Positions 36,920 to 45,565 of a DNA stretch of 64,000 nucleotides are shown here, piece by piece (the first letter of the stretch is position 1; each line of letters starts with the position of its first letter). Both the position numbers and the translations under genes were made by a program. The DNA lies in NCBI RefSeq assembly GCF_000377505.1, contig NZ_KB898185.1, forward strand, positions 744,001-808,000. The letters run 5' to 3'. Origin of the DNA: Paenibacillus massiliensis 2301065 = DSM 16942. Lineage in GTDB: Bacteria; Bacillota; Bacilli; Paenibacillales; Paenibacillaceae. A model generated the notes under the pieces. It had not been told where the DNA came from, searched no databases, and was given only the letters and a program-made list of their open reading frames with translations.

Positions 36920-37540
36920 CTATCTCAGCGGATAATATCCTGCTTGATTCAATTGTGCAGCGATCACTCGATAGCCTCGTCCGTTAGGATGGATCCCATC
37001 CAGTGAGAGCAGACGGCGCTCTTGGCCTGCGAAGCTGTCCTGAATCTGGACTGCCCGAATGACCCCAGCATTCATTGTGCTGAGAAAACGATTGTATTGC
37101 CCCACCCAATACTGTGCCTGCGGATAGCGCGGCAGTGGGTTGTACAGCCCCAGAATTCGAATAAAGAAGGGTTCCCGGCTGCCTCTCTTGATCTGCAGCA
37201 GCGTATTCACGATCCGGCGCACATTGCGTTTGGTCATCTCCAGATCCCCTCCTGCATCCCGCTGCATGCCTGAGCGCGCCATCCTGAGCAGATCATTGCC
37301 CCCGATACTGACGGTGATGATATTGGCCTGACTCACCCCGCTCTCCAGCAAGGTAGAGCTGTTCAACTGACTGAGCAACTCTCCTGAAGTCATCCCGTTC
37401 ACTCCATAATTATGCAGTATAATTCGCTCTTGCAGTGACCGCTGTGCCATGCTTCTATAGAGAGGAACGAAGCCGCTGCCAGGCAGTGCCCCGGTCCCTA
37501 CCGTGAGCGAGTCACCAAGAGCCGTATAGCGATATGCCAT
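36920..37540 (-). CDS. SGNH/GDSL hydrolase (YpmR-like lysophospholipase family)
   Basis: A 206-residue esterase or lipase of the SGNH superfamily. The motifs are ALGDSLTVGTGA with the nucleophile serine, NYGVNGMTSGELL, VSIGGNDLLRM with the conserved asparagine, and SLDGIHPNGRGY with the Asp-His pair. No signal peptide is seen, unlike many family members, so it is probably intracellular. The substrate is unknown. The start follows GGAGGCAGGGAAT, and a terminator follows the gene. Confidence 0.88.
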   Translation of the reverse strand: MAYRYTALGDSLTVGTGALPGSGFVPLYRSMAQRSLQERIILHNYGVNGMTSGELLSQLNSSTLLESGVSQANIITVSIGGNDLLRMARSGMQRDAGGDLEMTKRNVRRIVNTLLQIKRGSREPFFIRILGLYNPLPRYPQAQYWVGQYNRFLSTMNAGVIRAVQIQDSFAGQERRLLSLDGIHPNGRGYRVIAAQLNQAGYYPLR

Positions 37541-37676
37541 ATTCCCTGCCTCCCTGTCGGTTCACCCTCGCAGAACTATGCTTCTGCTACAATGATTACA
37601 CTGCCGAAGCAACGCTCCGCTGAACTGGCGTTAATGCAGTATATGTAAAGACAGGGGATACGGGCACGGTGAATGC

Positions 37677-38105
37677 TTAGTCGAGCTCTACTTCATACAC
37701 ACAGCGGTAATGCTCAAGTCCAGTGTGCGTATCCTTCGTTATGTATACCGCAAATCCGAGCTGTCTGAAGAACTGTGCTCCTTCCTCATCGGTATTTGCC
37801 GTCATACGCTGTAGCTCACGCTTCTTGATCAATTCCAGCAGCATTCCTCTGGCATACCCTTTATGTCGATTCTCCGGAAGAACAGCCAGATGCTGCAGCT
37901 TCAGCTCCCCATCGGCCTGCTCAACGAAGCCGGTGATCCCAACGATCAGCCCCTCGTCCTCATACCCGTATAGATGCCAGTCTGCCAACGAAGCATAATG
38001 CTCAAGCAGCTCGTCCTCCTCTTCTCCAGTCGGAATAGCCGCGTAGCCTAGCAGCTCTCTAATTTCGGGGCGTTGCACTAATTCATTCCTGATATCCTTG
38101 AACAT
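37677..38105 (-). CDS. GNAT family N-acetyltransferase
   Basis: A 142-residue acetyltransferase of the GNAT fold. The acetyl-CoA loop is visible as LPENRHKGYARGMLLELI near residues 77-94, preceded by the strand ELKLQHLAVL. The C-terminal part has AQFFRQLGFAVY. The substrate cannot be told from sequence. GGAGGAACCAAC precedes the ATG, 15 bases after the stop of a 57-residue membrane protein gene with which it is probably co-transcribed. Confidence 0.88.
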   Translation of the reverse strand: MFKDIRNELVQRPEIRELLGYAAIPTGEEEDELLEHYASLADWHLYGYEDEGLIVGITGFVEQADGELKLQHLAVLPENRHKGYARGMLLELIKKRELQRMTANTDEEGAQFFRQLGFAVYITKDTHTGLEHYRCVYEVELD

Positions 38106-38120
38106 GTTGGTTCCTCCTGA

Positions 38121-38294
38121 TCAGCTGATTGTTGGGGCAGACAAGCTTGCCCCTAGTTGAAGATAATAAAATGTTTCATTTGAAAATGAGTCGGCACTGC
38201 TGACGCCAAAGTATCCCACGAGCGGAATAATTACTACAAGGAGCACGATTATCACCAGAACACCTAAAACGATCCTAAGTCTCTTATGGTTCAC
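38121..38294 (-). CDS. Small single-pass membrane protein
   Basis: A 57-residue protein starting at a GTG seven bases after GGAGG. It has a basic start (MNHKRLR), one long membrane segment (about residues 8-30, a run of Ile, Leu and Val containing VIIVLLVVIIPLVGYF) and a polar tail ending APTIS. No family is recognised. Its gene is flanked by a nucleotidyltransferase gene upstream and a GNAT gene downstream in the same direction. A longer frame on the same reading register is without ribosome site and overlaps the upstream gene. Confidence 0.65.
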   Translation of the reverse strand: MNHKRLRIVLGVLVIIVLLVVIIPLVGYFGVSSADSFSNETFYYLQLGASLSAPTIS

Positions 38295-38365
38295 GTTGAA
38301 GCCTCCTGTATGCTTTGTGTCATATCCGTTCTTTTTATTAATGCATCCTATTGCAGGATTGCAGG

Positions 38366-38929
38366 TTATGCTTCCACGATTAGAAGCGGCCAGGTATCCA
38401 GCCACTGCTTGTCGAACACCCGTTGCCGGAAATAGGTGTCGCTCCGAAAGTATGGACCCTTGCGTACCTTCAAGTCCATTAGATCCTGAAGCCCGAAAGG
38501 AGCGACGATCTGAAGCTGATCCTCCTGGTCCAGATAGATGCCTACCGCCGTAGCTGTCTCTGGCCAATAACGCATCGCATCGGACACTGAAGCGTATGGA
38601 GCATGTCCATTGCGTATATGCATGTGTGCCTGATTCTTGACCGACCAGTTCCGATGAATCTGATCCCGGCCCAGCTGCTGTTCAAGCCATTCATCCCGCT
38701 CCTCGCTCTGCTGCTCGGGATCAAAGTATATGACGTCAATATCATTTAAAGGGGTCAAGGACACATAGCCGTGAAGCTTGTCCCAGACCCGGTTCCGCAC
38801 ATATCCGGCCGCGATGCAGGCTTGCGGTAGTCCGAGCTCCCTCACACGTCTCAAATCATCATATACCTGTGGGTCTTCCAGCCAAGCCAGCAGCCGCTCA
38901 CGCTGCTCTATGTTGATATGATGTTCCAT
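38366..38929 (-). CDS. Nucleotidyltransferase family protein (DUF925 type)
   Basis: A 187-residue protein of the nucleotidyltransferase superfamily formerly called DUF925. The nucleotide-transfer region reads IAAGYVRNRVWDKLHGY then LNDIDVIYFD, where the paired aspartates would bind metal. The middle segment WSVKNQAHMHIRNGH and the later APFGLQDLMDLKVRKGPYF are typical of this family. The biological substrate is unknown. The ATG at 38929 follows GGAGGTATCTG. A 23-codon upstream extension has no support. Confidence 0.85.
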   Translation of the reverse strand: MEHHINIEQRERLLAWLEDPQVYDDLRRVRELGLPQACIAAGYVRNRVWDKLHGYVSLTPLNDIDVIYFDPEQQSEERDEWLEQQLGRDQIHRNWSVKNQAHMHIRNGHAPYASVSDAMRYWPETATAVGIYLDQEDQLQIVAPFGLQDLMDLKVRKGPYFRSDTYFRQRVFDKQWLDTWPLLIVEA

Positions 38930-39027
38930 CAGATACCTCCCTAAGATGAAAATAACATGCACGCACTCGTTACAGAGTACATGCATGTCCAAGAACAACT
39001 TCCAAACTACAGCCTATCAACTACAAT

Positions 39028-40752
39028 CTACAAAAAAGCTTCGAGAGCAGTGCAGGTCATGTGATACGTTGGCTCCAGCTTGGATATGACCGGTTTGACG
39101 GTCGACAGCTTCCGATCACGCGCAGCTTGCTCAATATCAGCGAACATGATCGACATTCGCTTGATGCCCAGACTGAGACTTCCTGATTTTAGCTCATGCG
39201 CAGCCTCCAATATTTGATTATACACACACGGATCGAACTTCTCCTGCTCCAGCAGACCGATCAAGCGTTGCAGCTTACCTGGCGTATCACCCTTATATAT
39301 ATCCAGCAATGAAGCAAGCAGCTCTGTGCTTCCATCCTCATCCAGAGCCATGATGTCTCGGATGACCTCTTCATCAATGAGAGCCTCCTCTGGTGCAGCT
39401 TGGGGAAGCCAGTGCTGCAGCTTCTCCCTTAGCAAATGAATCGAGGCTGGCTTTTGCAGGAAGTCGTCAATGCCCGCAGTCGCCCCCTTGCTCCTTTCCT
39501 CTTCACCAGAGCTACCGGATAAGGCGATAATGGGTATCCGTTCGCTTTGCGATTGCAGTTCGTGTGCACGAATATGAGCTGCCGCAGCATATCCATCAAG
39601 CTTCGGCAAATGAAGATCCATCAGTATGCAGCCGTAATGGCGGTTACGCGCATACTCTACAGCCTCTTCACCGCTTACCGCAAAATCCAGCTCTTCCAGC
39701 CCCAATCGTCTTAGCTGCTCCCCAATCACCTTCCGGTTCACAAGCTGATCCTCTACTACGAGAATCGGCAGCATGGTATCCATCTTGTGACACTCCGATA
39801 GTTCTGCTGGAGCACCAGCCTTCGTAGTATGCGTGAGGTGAAGCTCAGGATCACGGGCCTTGCGCAGCTCTAACTCAATCCAGAAAGTTGCTCCCTCCTG
39901 CTCTACGCTGATACATCCGATCTGACCGCCCATCATTTCCACGAACAGCTTGCTAATCCATAGACCCAGGCCTGTGCCTCCATGTGGCGTTGTCTGTCCC
40001 TCTACCGTTTGGGTATAGGGCTGAAATAATATGGATTGATCAGCTTCTGAAATGCCTATGCCGGTGTCGCTCACCTCAACACGCAGACGTTGCTGCTCGT
40101 CGCTATTCTCCAATAGCCTGATCTTGATCTGCAGCTGCCCGGCAACCGTGAATTTGTTAGCATTGCCAAGTAAGTTGAGCAGTACCTGTGTGAGTCTCGC
40201 TGCATCCCCGATGAGCCTTGTTTCCACGCCCTGCTCCAGCTCCGTAGAGATCACATTGCCTTTCTGAGCAGCCTGTACCTCAAGCAAAGCTGTAACTTGC
40301 TTCATCATATCCTGCAGATTGATAGAGGTAGCCTGCAGCTTCATTTCTCCGGCCTCAATTTTGGATAGATCGAGCAGATTGTTCACCATGTCCAGCAGCA
40401 GCTTGCCTGACTGCTGAATCCACTGTATCGACTCCCGCTGGGCAGCAGGTAGCTCCTCTGCCAGAAGCACCTCTGTCAAGCCAAGCATTCCGTTCATGGG
40501 TGTACGAATTTCATGGCTTACCATGGCAAGGAACGTACTCTTCGCCTGATTCGCTCGTTCGGCATCCATTCTCGCCTGATTCAGCTCCGAATTGGACTTG
40601 GTCAGCTTTCTTTGCAGATTCACTAATTCATTATTCATCCCGGAGAATTCGCTTAGCACTTGTTCCTGCTCCGTCTGTGCTGTCACGATCTGTCTGGATA
40701 GCTCCTCAATGGTCTTGCGTAGATTCTGAATCTCCAACGAAGGATCACTCAT
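39028..40752 (-). CDS. Soluble hybrid histidine kinase with Hpt domain
   Basis: A 574-residue cytoplasmic kinase without a sensor domain of its own. An N-terminal coiled coil (residues 5-75) leads to the kinase core with H80 in FLAMVSHEIRTPMNGM. LLNLLGNANKFT, DTGIGI and GGTGLGLWISK follow. Next is a receiver with Asp near 379 in CILMDLHLPKLDG, then an Hpt domain with His near 519 in EAAHELKSGSLSLG. Its start overlaps the stop of the upstream cobalamin-binding protein by four bases (ATGA). That protein is thus the likely sensor, probably contacting the coiled coil. Confidence 0.94.
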   Translation of the reverse strand: MSDPSLEIQNLRKTIEELSRQIVTAQTEQEQVLSEFSGMNNELVNLQRKLTKSNSELNQARMDAERANQAKSTFLAMVSHEIRTPMNGMLGLTEVLLAEELPAAQRESIQWIQQSGKLLLDMVNNLLDLSKIEAGEMKLQATSINLQDMMKQVTALLEVQAAQKGNVISTELEQGVETRLIGDAARLTQVLLNLLGNANKFTVAGQLQIKIRLLENSDEQQRLRVEVSDTGIGISEADQSILFQPYTQTVEGQTTPHGGTGLGLWISKLFVEMMGGQIGCISVEQEGATFWIELELRKARDPELHLTHTTKAGAPAELSECHKMDTMLPILVVEDQLVNRKVIGEQLRRLGLEELDFAVSGEEAVEYARNRHYGCILMDLHLPKLDGYAAAAHIRAHELQSQSERIPIIALSGSSGEEERSKGATAGIDDFLQKPASIHLLREKLQHWLPQAAPEEALIDEEVIRDIMALDEDGSTELLASLLDIYKGDTPGKLQRLIGLLEQEKFDPCVYNQILEAAHELKSGSLSLGIKRMSIMFADIEQAARDRKLSTVKPVISKLEPTYHMTCTALEAFL

Positions 40753-41837
40753 GCTGTGTTACCTCCCTGGGCTATATGTGACAATAGATCAGCAGCAGCC
40801 TTCACTGCCTGATCCGCATCTATCGCGAAGCCATCTGCTCCAACTTCCTGCCATAGCCTGCCATCCATGTTGAACGGCTGTCCACCCACCATGATCTTTA
40901 CATGGGCTGTTCGCTCGTCCGCACGAATCGCAACAATCAGATCCTTGATCAGATGAACATGAAAAGCCATCGTTGCCGATAGTGCCACTAGGTCGACGCT
41001 ATAGTCAATAATAGCCTGAATTACATTTCGCTGCGGTACATTCGCCCCCAGATAGTACGTGTTCCAGCCTTCCATTTCAAAGAAATCCGCTATCATTCGA
41101 ATGCCAATCTCATGCTGCTCCTGCCCTACGCAGGTGGCGAGTAGCCGATATCCATCACGTGAATGAACGATCCATCGACCATACAGGCTGGACATGATGA
41201 ACTGTGTGGCTGCCGTACAGAAATGCTCCTGAGCGACATTCATGTCTCCCATCTGCCACAGTCGTCCAATCTCATATTGTGTAATCTGAAAGATATATTT
41301 ATAAATATCCTTTATAGCTACCTCATTCTCCAGAAGCTCCTCCACAAGCTCAAGTGCTTCTCTTCGGTTCCCTGCACTTAGCAAGTCAAGGTACGTTCTA
41401 GCTTCCTCATATAACGGGTTATCCTGCCGGATGAACGAGGGGTATTCCTCTGGTTCCTTGATTCGTTCAATGCCGAGCAACAAATGGTCCCGCAGCATCG
41501 TCTTGCCTGGGTGCTCCAGTAATTCCTCCAGGGCATTGTCGGTCAGCCGCAAGTTGATCACAAGATCCTGAGAGGTGATTCCGAACCCCTCCAGCAGAAT
41601 TTTGAGCCAGGAAATATACTGAACAAACAGCTTCGGACTGTCTACCATGACACTCTCTGCCAGAAATTGAAGGCTATAGAGCGTATCCTGCCTAGTCTTC
41701 ACTTTACCGATTGGACCATATCGCTCCATCAACTCGGGTTGAAGATCATATTGTCTATCTACAATCCAATCTGCCAGTTCACCCGCCCGTGTGAGTAGCA
41801 ATTCGCCAGCGTTGCTATATCCAGGTTGTATACTCAA
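40749..41837 (-). CDS. Cobalamin-binding putative photoreceptor coupled to a histidine kinase
   Basis: A 362-residue protein with three parts. The N-terminal domain (about 1-150) is mostly helical and not recognised. A helical bundle (about 150-230) carries W194 and E204-H205 in the spacing W-x9-EH, the light-sensing signature of CarH-type adenosylcobalamin receptors. A Rossmann B12-binding domain (about 232-355) has E240-x-H242-x-x-G245, the lower axial ligand motif, then LVALSATM and VGGQPF. No DNA-binding domain is present, unlike CarH. The start is TTG nine bases after GGAG. It is translationally coupled to the hybrid kinase, so light or cobalamin status may drive that kinase. Confidence 0.88.
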   Translation of the reverse strand: MSIQPGYSNAGELLLTRAGELADWIVDRQYDLQPELMERYGPIGKVKTRQDTLYSLQFLAESVMVDSPKLFVQYISWLKILLEGFGITSQDLVINLRLTDNALEELLEHPGKTMLRDHLLLGIERIKEPEEYPSFIRQDNPLYEEARTYLDLLSAGNRREALELVEELLENEVAIKDIYKYIFQITQYEIGRLWQMGDMNVAQEHFCTAATQFIMSSLYGRWIVHSRDGYRLLATCVGQEQHEIGIRMIADFFEMEGWNTYYLGANVPQRNVIQAIIDYSVDLVALSATMAFHVHLIKDLIVAIRADERTAHVKIMVGGQPFNMDGRLWQEVGADGFAIDADQAVKAAADLLSHIAQGGNTA

Positions 41838-42029
41838 GCGAATTCACTCCATCCGGATTAATATAGTACCGCGAGCTTCAAAATGATGAACACTATAATT
41901 GAACTTCAATACAATGAGCTACAGCAATATAAGCTCAACCTTTAGTATAACGTATACTGCTTCATGAATTAACCCGTATTCGCAAACAATTCGAAAATGA
42001 AGGACTTATTAAGTCTATTATCTTCAAAT

Positions 42030-42063
42030 AAAAAAAGTACCGGTATACATAATACCGATACTT
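42030..42063 (-). terminator. Terminator after the MarR gene
   Basis: On the minus strand a 12-base-pair stem (42052-42063 with 42035-42046, one G-U pair) and a five-base loop are followed by a run of T residues. It lies 50 bases after the stop codon at 42113. Confidence 0.8.
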
Positions 42064-42112
42064 CTTCACCAATACTTCTTCGTAACGCCAATTGCAGTGT
42101 GAGCCCTCTACC

Positions 42113-42556
42113 CTATCGCTCCGCTCCGAATCCCAGCTTACGCAGTAAGGTGATGGCCTGTTCCTTCTCCTTCAAAGACAGCCCACTGACCGCATCCATG
42201 ATAACATCCCGATGACCTGGGAAAATCTGCTCGAAAAAGTGACGACCTTCCTCGGTTAGCTCAGCATAGATCACGCGCCGGTCATCCTGGGACGCCCGAC
42301 GGGTCAGCATATTCTTCTTTTGAAGCTTATCCACTACATAGGTAATATTTCCACTGGAAATCAAGACCTTCTCACCGATCTTCTGTAGCGGCTGCGGGCC
42401 ACGATGGTACAATAGATCCAGCACTCCGAATTCCGTAGTATTCAATCCATAGCCATGAATATCTCGATTCGTGCGGGATGTTACTGAATTATAAGCTCGT
42501 GCTAGCACGACAAACAAATTAAGGGATATTTCCTGATGATCCGTTGAATTAGACAT
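42113..42556 (-). CDS. MarR family transcriptional regulator
   Basis: A 147-residue winged-helix regulator. The HTH core is GLNTTEFGVLDLLYHRGPQP followed by LQKIGEKVLISSGNITYVVD, and the wing contains RRASQDDRRVIYAELTEEG, the MarR hallmark. It resembles MhqR/YkvE-type regulators that sense quinones or phenolics, but no target operon lies beside it. The ATG at 42556 is nine bases after GGAGG. It stands between rpiA and the cobalamin gene and ends in its own terminator. Confidence 0.92.
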   Translation of the reverse strand: MSNSTDHQEISLNLFVVLARAYNSVTSRTNRDIHGYGLNTTEFGVLDLLYHRGPQPLQKIGEKVLISSGNITYVVDKLQKKNMLTRRASQDDRRVIYAELTEEGRHFFEQIFPGHRDVIMDAVSGLSLKEKEQAITLLRKLGFGAER

Positions 42557-42650
42557 AAAAGCCAGCCTCCACACCTCATATCTTAATTCAAAGATATATT
42601 AATTGTATGGAACTGTCAAGATCACCAGCGCTTTGTAGCCTGTCCACATG

Positions 42651-43322
42651 CTAAGCTCGATTTCTGATGCGAAGCTGACCATCAGTAGCTGCGATAATAA
42701 CTTGGTCCGCCATGCCTACGAACAAGCCATTGTCTACGACACCTGGAATCGCATTCAAGAGAGCTGCCAGTGAACCCGGCTCCTTGATCTGACCATAGCT
42801 GCAGTCAGCGATGTAGTTGCCGTTATCAGTAATATACAGATCTCCGTCCGCCCTTCTCCAGCTCACTGTGGCACCCGTCTCCTCAAGCGACCTTTTGGTC
42901 CATTCATGAGCGAAGGGTACTACCTCTACAGGTAACGGGAAAGCTCCCAAGGTCTGAACAGCCTTACTCTCGTCAGCTACAATAATCAGCTTGTCCGACT
43001 GAGCCGCCACGATCTTCTCACGCAGCAATGCTCCACCGCCGCCCTTAACCAAATGAAGATTCTCATCCACTTCATCAGCGCCATCAATGGTGAGATCCAG
43101 GCGATCCAGTGACTCAAAGGGAACAAGTGTAATGCCAGATTCCTCCGCCAACTGTTCAGAGGCACGAGATGTTGCCACCGCTTCAATCTTCAGACCATCA
43201 CGCACTCGCTCACCGATCTTCAGAATTGCCCAGTAAGCAGTAGAGCCAGTCCCGAGGCCTACCTTCATCCCATCCTGGATTGCTTCGACTGCCTTCTCGG
43301 CTGCGATTTTTTTCATGTTCAT
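42651..43322 (-). CDS. rpiA: Ribose-5-phosphate isomerase A
   Basis: RpiA interconverts ribose 5-phosphate and ribulose 5-phosphate in the pentose phosphate pathway. The 223-residue protein has VGLGTGSTAYWAI near residues 21-33, the phosphate-binding ATSRASEQLAEESGI, the catalytic LTIDGADEVD and LVKGGGGALLREKI with the active glutamate. The C-terminal part has IPGVVDNGLFVGMADQVI. The length is normal. It is monocistronic between a chemoreceptor gene (divergent) and marR. Confidence 0.96.
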   Translation of the reverse strand: MNMKKIAAEKAVEAIQDGMKVGLGTGSTAYWAILKIGERVRDGLKIEAVATSRASEQLAEESGITLVPFESLDRLDLTIDGADEVDENLHLVKGGGGALLREKIVAAQSDKLIIVADESKAVQTLGAFPLPVEVVPFAHEWTKRSLEETGATVSWRRADGDLYITDNGNYIADCSYGQIKEPGSLAALLNAIPGVVDNGLFVGMADQVIIAATDGQLRIRNRA

Positions 43323-43701
43323 AATAATCGCTCACTCCCACTTGTAATCTTACTTCCTAAGTGTACTACAAACTTTGATAACTAGAGGTGTTTTTTTTGA
43401 GTTTTTCCAGTATCATATTTTTGTACTCTTTTTCTAATGATTGCATAACAATGCATATTTACGCAATTACATCTAAGTTTTACATCCGTCTGATCTCATA
43501 TAACTCTCACTTTGCTCTTCATTTTAAGACTATTTTTTACGATATTACATATGGGGTCAGCAAATTACCAGGACTTGAGTCTTATATGACAGGAGGGCAG
43601 AACAACTTAGTCAATACATAGAGAAAGGAATGACCACCAGCTTCCCTAGCGTCAAGATTATGAGTTCTAGCAACATTATTTCGAACCAGGAGTGAGCATT
43701 T
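43323..43701. other. AT-rich divergent promoter region between rpiA and a chemoreceptor gene
   Basis: About 380 bases without a supported gene. A 77-codon open frame here has a composition unlike a protein of this genome and no ribosome site. The region should contain the promoters of rpiA (minus) and the chemoreceptor (plus). A run of eight T residues lies at about 43390-43398. No confident hexamers are assigned. Confidence 0.5.
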
Positions 43702-45459
43702 TTGAAAACTTGGACCCGACTTTCATTTTTCACGAAAAACCTTCTTCTTTCTTTCATTAACATTATTTTGATTGGGACCCTGCTGATCGCGTCCAGCTAC
43801 CTGATTCAGAAGTCTGTTCTGATCGACCAGCTCCATAGCCAGATTGAAAAGGTAACGGAGAGCTGGTATCAACAGATTGATGCCGAGGAAGTTAGACAGG
43901 CGGTTACAGAGCAAAGCTATGACGGCCCTGCACAAACCAAGCTGCGCGAGACGCTCGACACCATAAGCAAGTACAATCCTAACGTGAACTATGCTTACAT
44001 TTTTGGGGTTGAGCTTGAAAATGGTCGTGGGACCTCGATTGTAGCTATGCCTACCGCTCTGCGCAATGACTTCGAAGCAGCGGATATGGGCGTTGGTGCT
44101 ATGTATGAACAGCCAGTAATCATTGCAGACGCGGTGGGTAAGATGCTGAATGCTGGCAACCCAACATTCTCAGACATTTACTCCGATGACTTCGGTACAT
44201 GGACTACGCTGATGTATCCGCTCAAGGATAGCAGCAACAAGATTTTTGCGTATTTTGCCGTTGACGTGGATGCGAGTGCCGTGCCTGTTGGCTTAACCAA
44301 GACCCTGTGGACTGGTATCGCGATCATGGCCTTGTTCTTCGTTATTTTCTTCGTCGTCCAATATATTGTCGTCAAACGTACACTGTCTCCGATCAAGGAA
44401 TTGATCCATGGAATCGAAGAGGTCAGTGAAGGTAATCTGAATGTTCGTATCAAGGCAGGCGTCGATGACCTTGGCATTGTGAATGACAAATTCAACACTA
44501 TGGTTGAGCGTATTAACAACACCATGGCCCGAGTACAATTTACAACCGATGAAGTGAATGAATCCGCCAAGGAGCTGCTCGCAATCTGTGAGCAAAATGG
44601 TACCAACGTTAACACAATTAACGACAATATCAATGAAATTACGGATAACATCAAATCTCAAGAGCAATCTTCTATTAACACAGCTCGTTCCATGTCTGAG
44701 ATGGCATCTGTTATTCAGACGATTGCTGTCAATGCCTCCAGTCTTGCCTCAGAGGCCGATTCCGTACAACAGCGCTCCGTTGAAGGCAACATGGTCGCAC
44801 AACAGGCTGCTGAGCAAATGCACAAGATTACAGACTCCGTTAAGAACACTTCGCGGGCTATTCGTCTGCTCGAAAGTCGTTCACAGGAGATTGGCAACAT
44901 TCTGAACATTATTAGCGGCATTTCAAGCCAGACCAATCTGCTTGCCTTGAACGCCTCCATTGAAGCAGCTCGTGTCGGTGAGGAAGGTAAAGGCTTTGCT
45001 GTCGTTGCTGGAGAGGTCCGCAAGCTTGCTGAGCAATCCCAGGCAGCCACCCAGCAAATCACTGGCTTGATTGAAGAGGTTCAGAAGGAGATTAAGGAAG
45101 CCTCGATCGCTATGGAGACAGGTACCATGCAGGTTGAAGAAGGAATTGCTGTTACAGAGAAAGCTGGATCATTGTTCGAGAACATTCTGGGTGCTACAAG
45201 AAGCTTTGTCGCACAGATCGAGGACCTGTCCAGCTCTACCGAACAGATCTCGGCAGGTACTCAGGAAATGACGGCTACCGCAGAAGAACTCTCAAACACA
45301 GTGAGCAAGACTGCTAGCAACAGCGGCTATATCTCTCAGACAGTGGAAGAGCAGAAGGCTTCAACGATCTCAATCATTGACTCCTCTAACAAGCTCAGCT
45401 CGATGTCTGAGGAACTAAGAGAACTGATTTCCTATTTCAAAGTATCCAATCCGAGCTAA
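43702..45459 (+). CDS. Methyl-accepting chemotaxis protein
   Basis: A 585-residue chemoreceptor starting at TTG nine bases after AGGAG. A membrane segment near residues 12-34, an extracytoplasmic sensor of about 150 residues (with [15 protein letters not shown]), a second membrane segment near 200-225, HAMP (about 226-280) and the signalling domain follow. The tip is [20 protein letters not shown]. The sensor resembles a single Cache fold and its ligand is unknown. No CheR-docking pentapeptide ends the protein. A terminator follows directly. Confidence 0.94.
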   Translation: MKTWTRLSFFTKNLLLSFINIILIGTLLIASSYLIQKSVLIDQLHSQIEKVTESWYQQIDAEEVRQAVTEQSYDGPAQTKLRETLDTISKYNPNVNYAYIFGVELENGRGTSIVAMPTALRNDFEAADMGVGAMYEQPVIIADAVGKMLNAGNPTFSDIYSDDFGTWTTLMYPLKDSSNKIFAYFAVDVDASAVPVGLTKTLWTGIAIMALFFVIFFVVQYIVVKRTLSPIKELIHGIEEVSEGNLNVRIKAGVDDLGIVNDKFNTMVERINNTMARVQFTTDEVNESAKELLAICEQNGTNVNTINDNINEITDNIKSQEQSSINTARSMSEMASVIQTIAVNASSLASEADSVQQRSVEGNMVAQQAAEQMHKITDSVKNTSRAIRLLESRSQEIGNILNIISGISSQTNLLALNASIEAARVGEEGKGFAVVAGEVRKLAEQSQAATQQITGLIEEVQKEIKEASIAMETGTMQVEEGIAVTEKAGSLFENILGATRSFVAQIEDLSSSTEQISAGTQEMTATAEELSNTVSKTASNSGYISQTVEEQKASTISIIDSSNKLSSMSEELRELISYFKVSNPS

Positions 45460-45495
45460 TGCATAGTCGTAACGTATAGCTAACTTCCAAAGAGC

Positions 45496-45534
45496 GCCTT
45501 CCATACTTATTTCTCGGATGGAAGGCTTTTCTTT
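45496..45534 (+). terminator. Terminator between the chemoreceptor and the NRPS-like gene
   Basis: A nine-base-pair stem (45496-45504 with 45518-45526) and a 13-base loop are followed by TTTTCTTT. It lies 37 bases after the chemoreceptor stop and ends just 31 bases before the start of the next gene. The promoter of that gene must therefore be within or before this structure, or the gene depends on readthrough. Confidence 0.8.
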
Positions 45535-45565
45535 CCCTATAACATTCATCGGAGGAGATCTGAAC

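Noticed and set aside
38295..38567. Upstream extension of the 57-residue membrane protein
   Set aside because: It overlaps the 3' part of the nucleotidyltransferase gene, is low in protein-like features and skips the well-placed GGAGG-GTG start.
43388..43621. 77-codon frame between rpiA and the chemoreceptor gene
   Set aside because: AT-rich intergenic sequence, no ribosome site, and composition unlike the neighbouring proteins.
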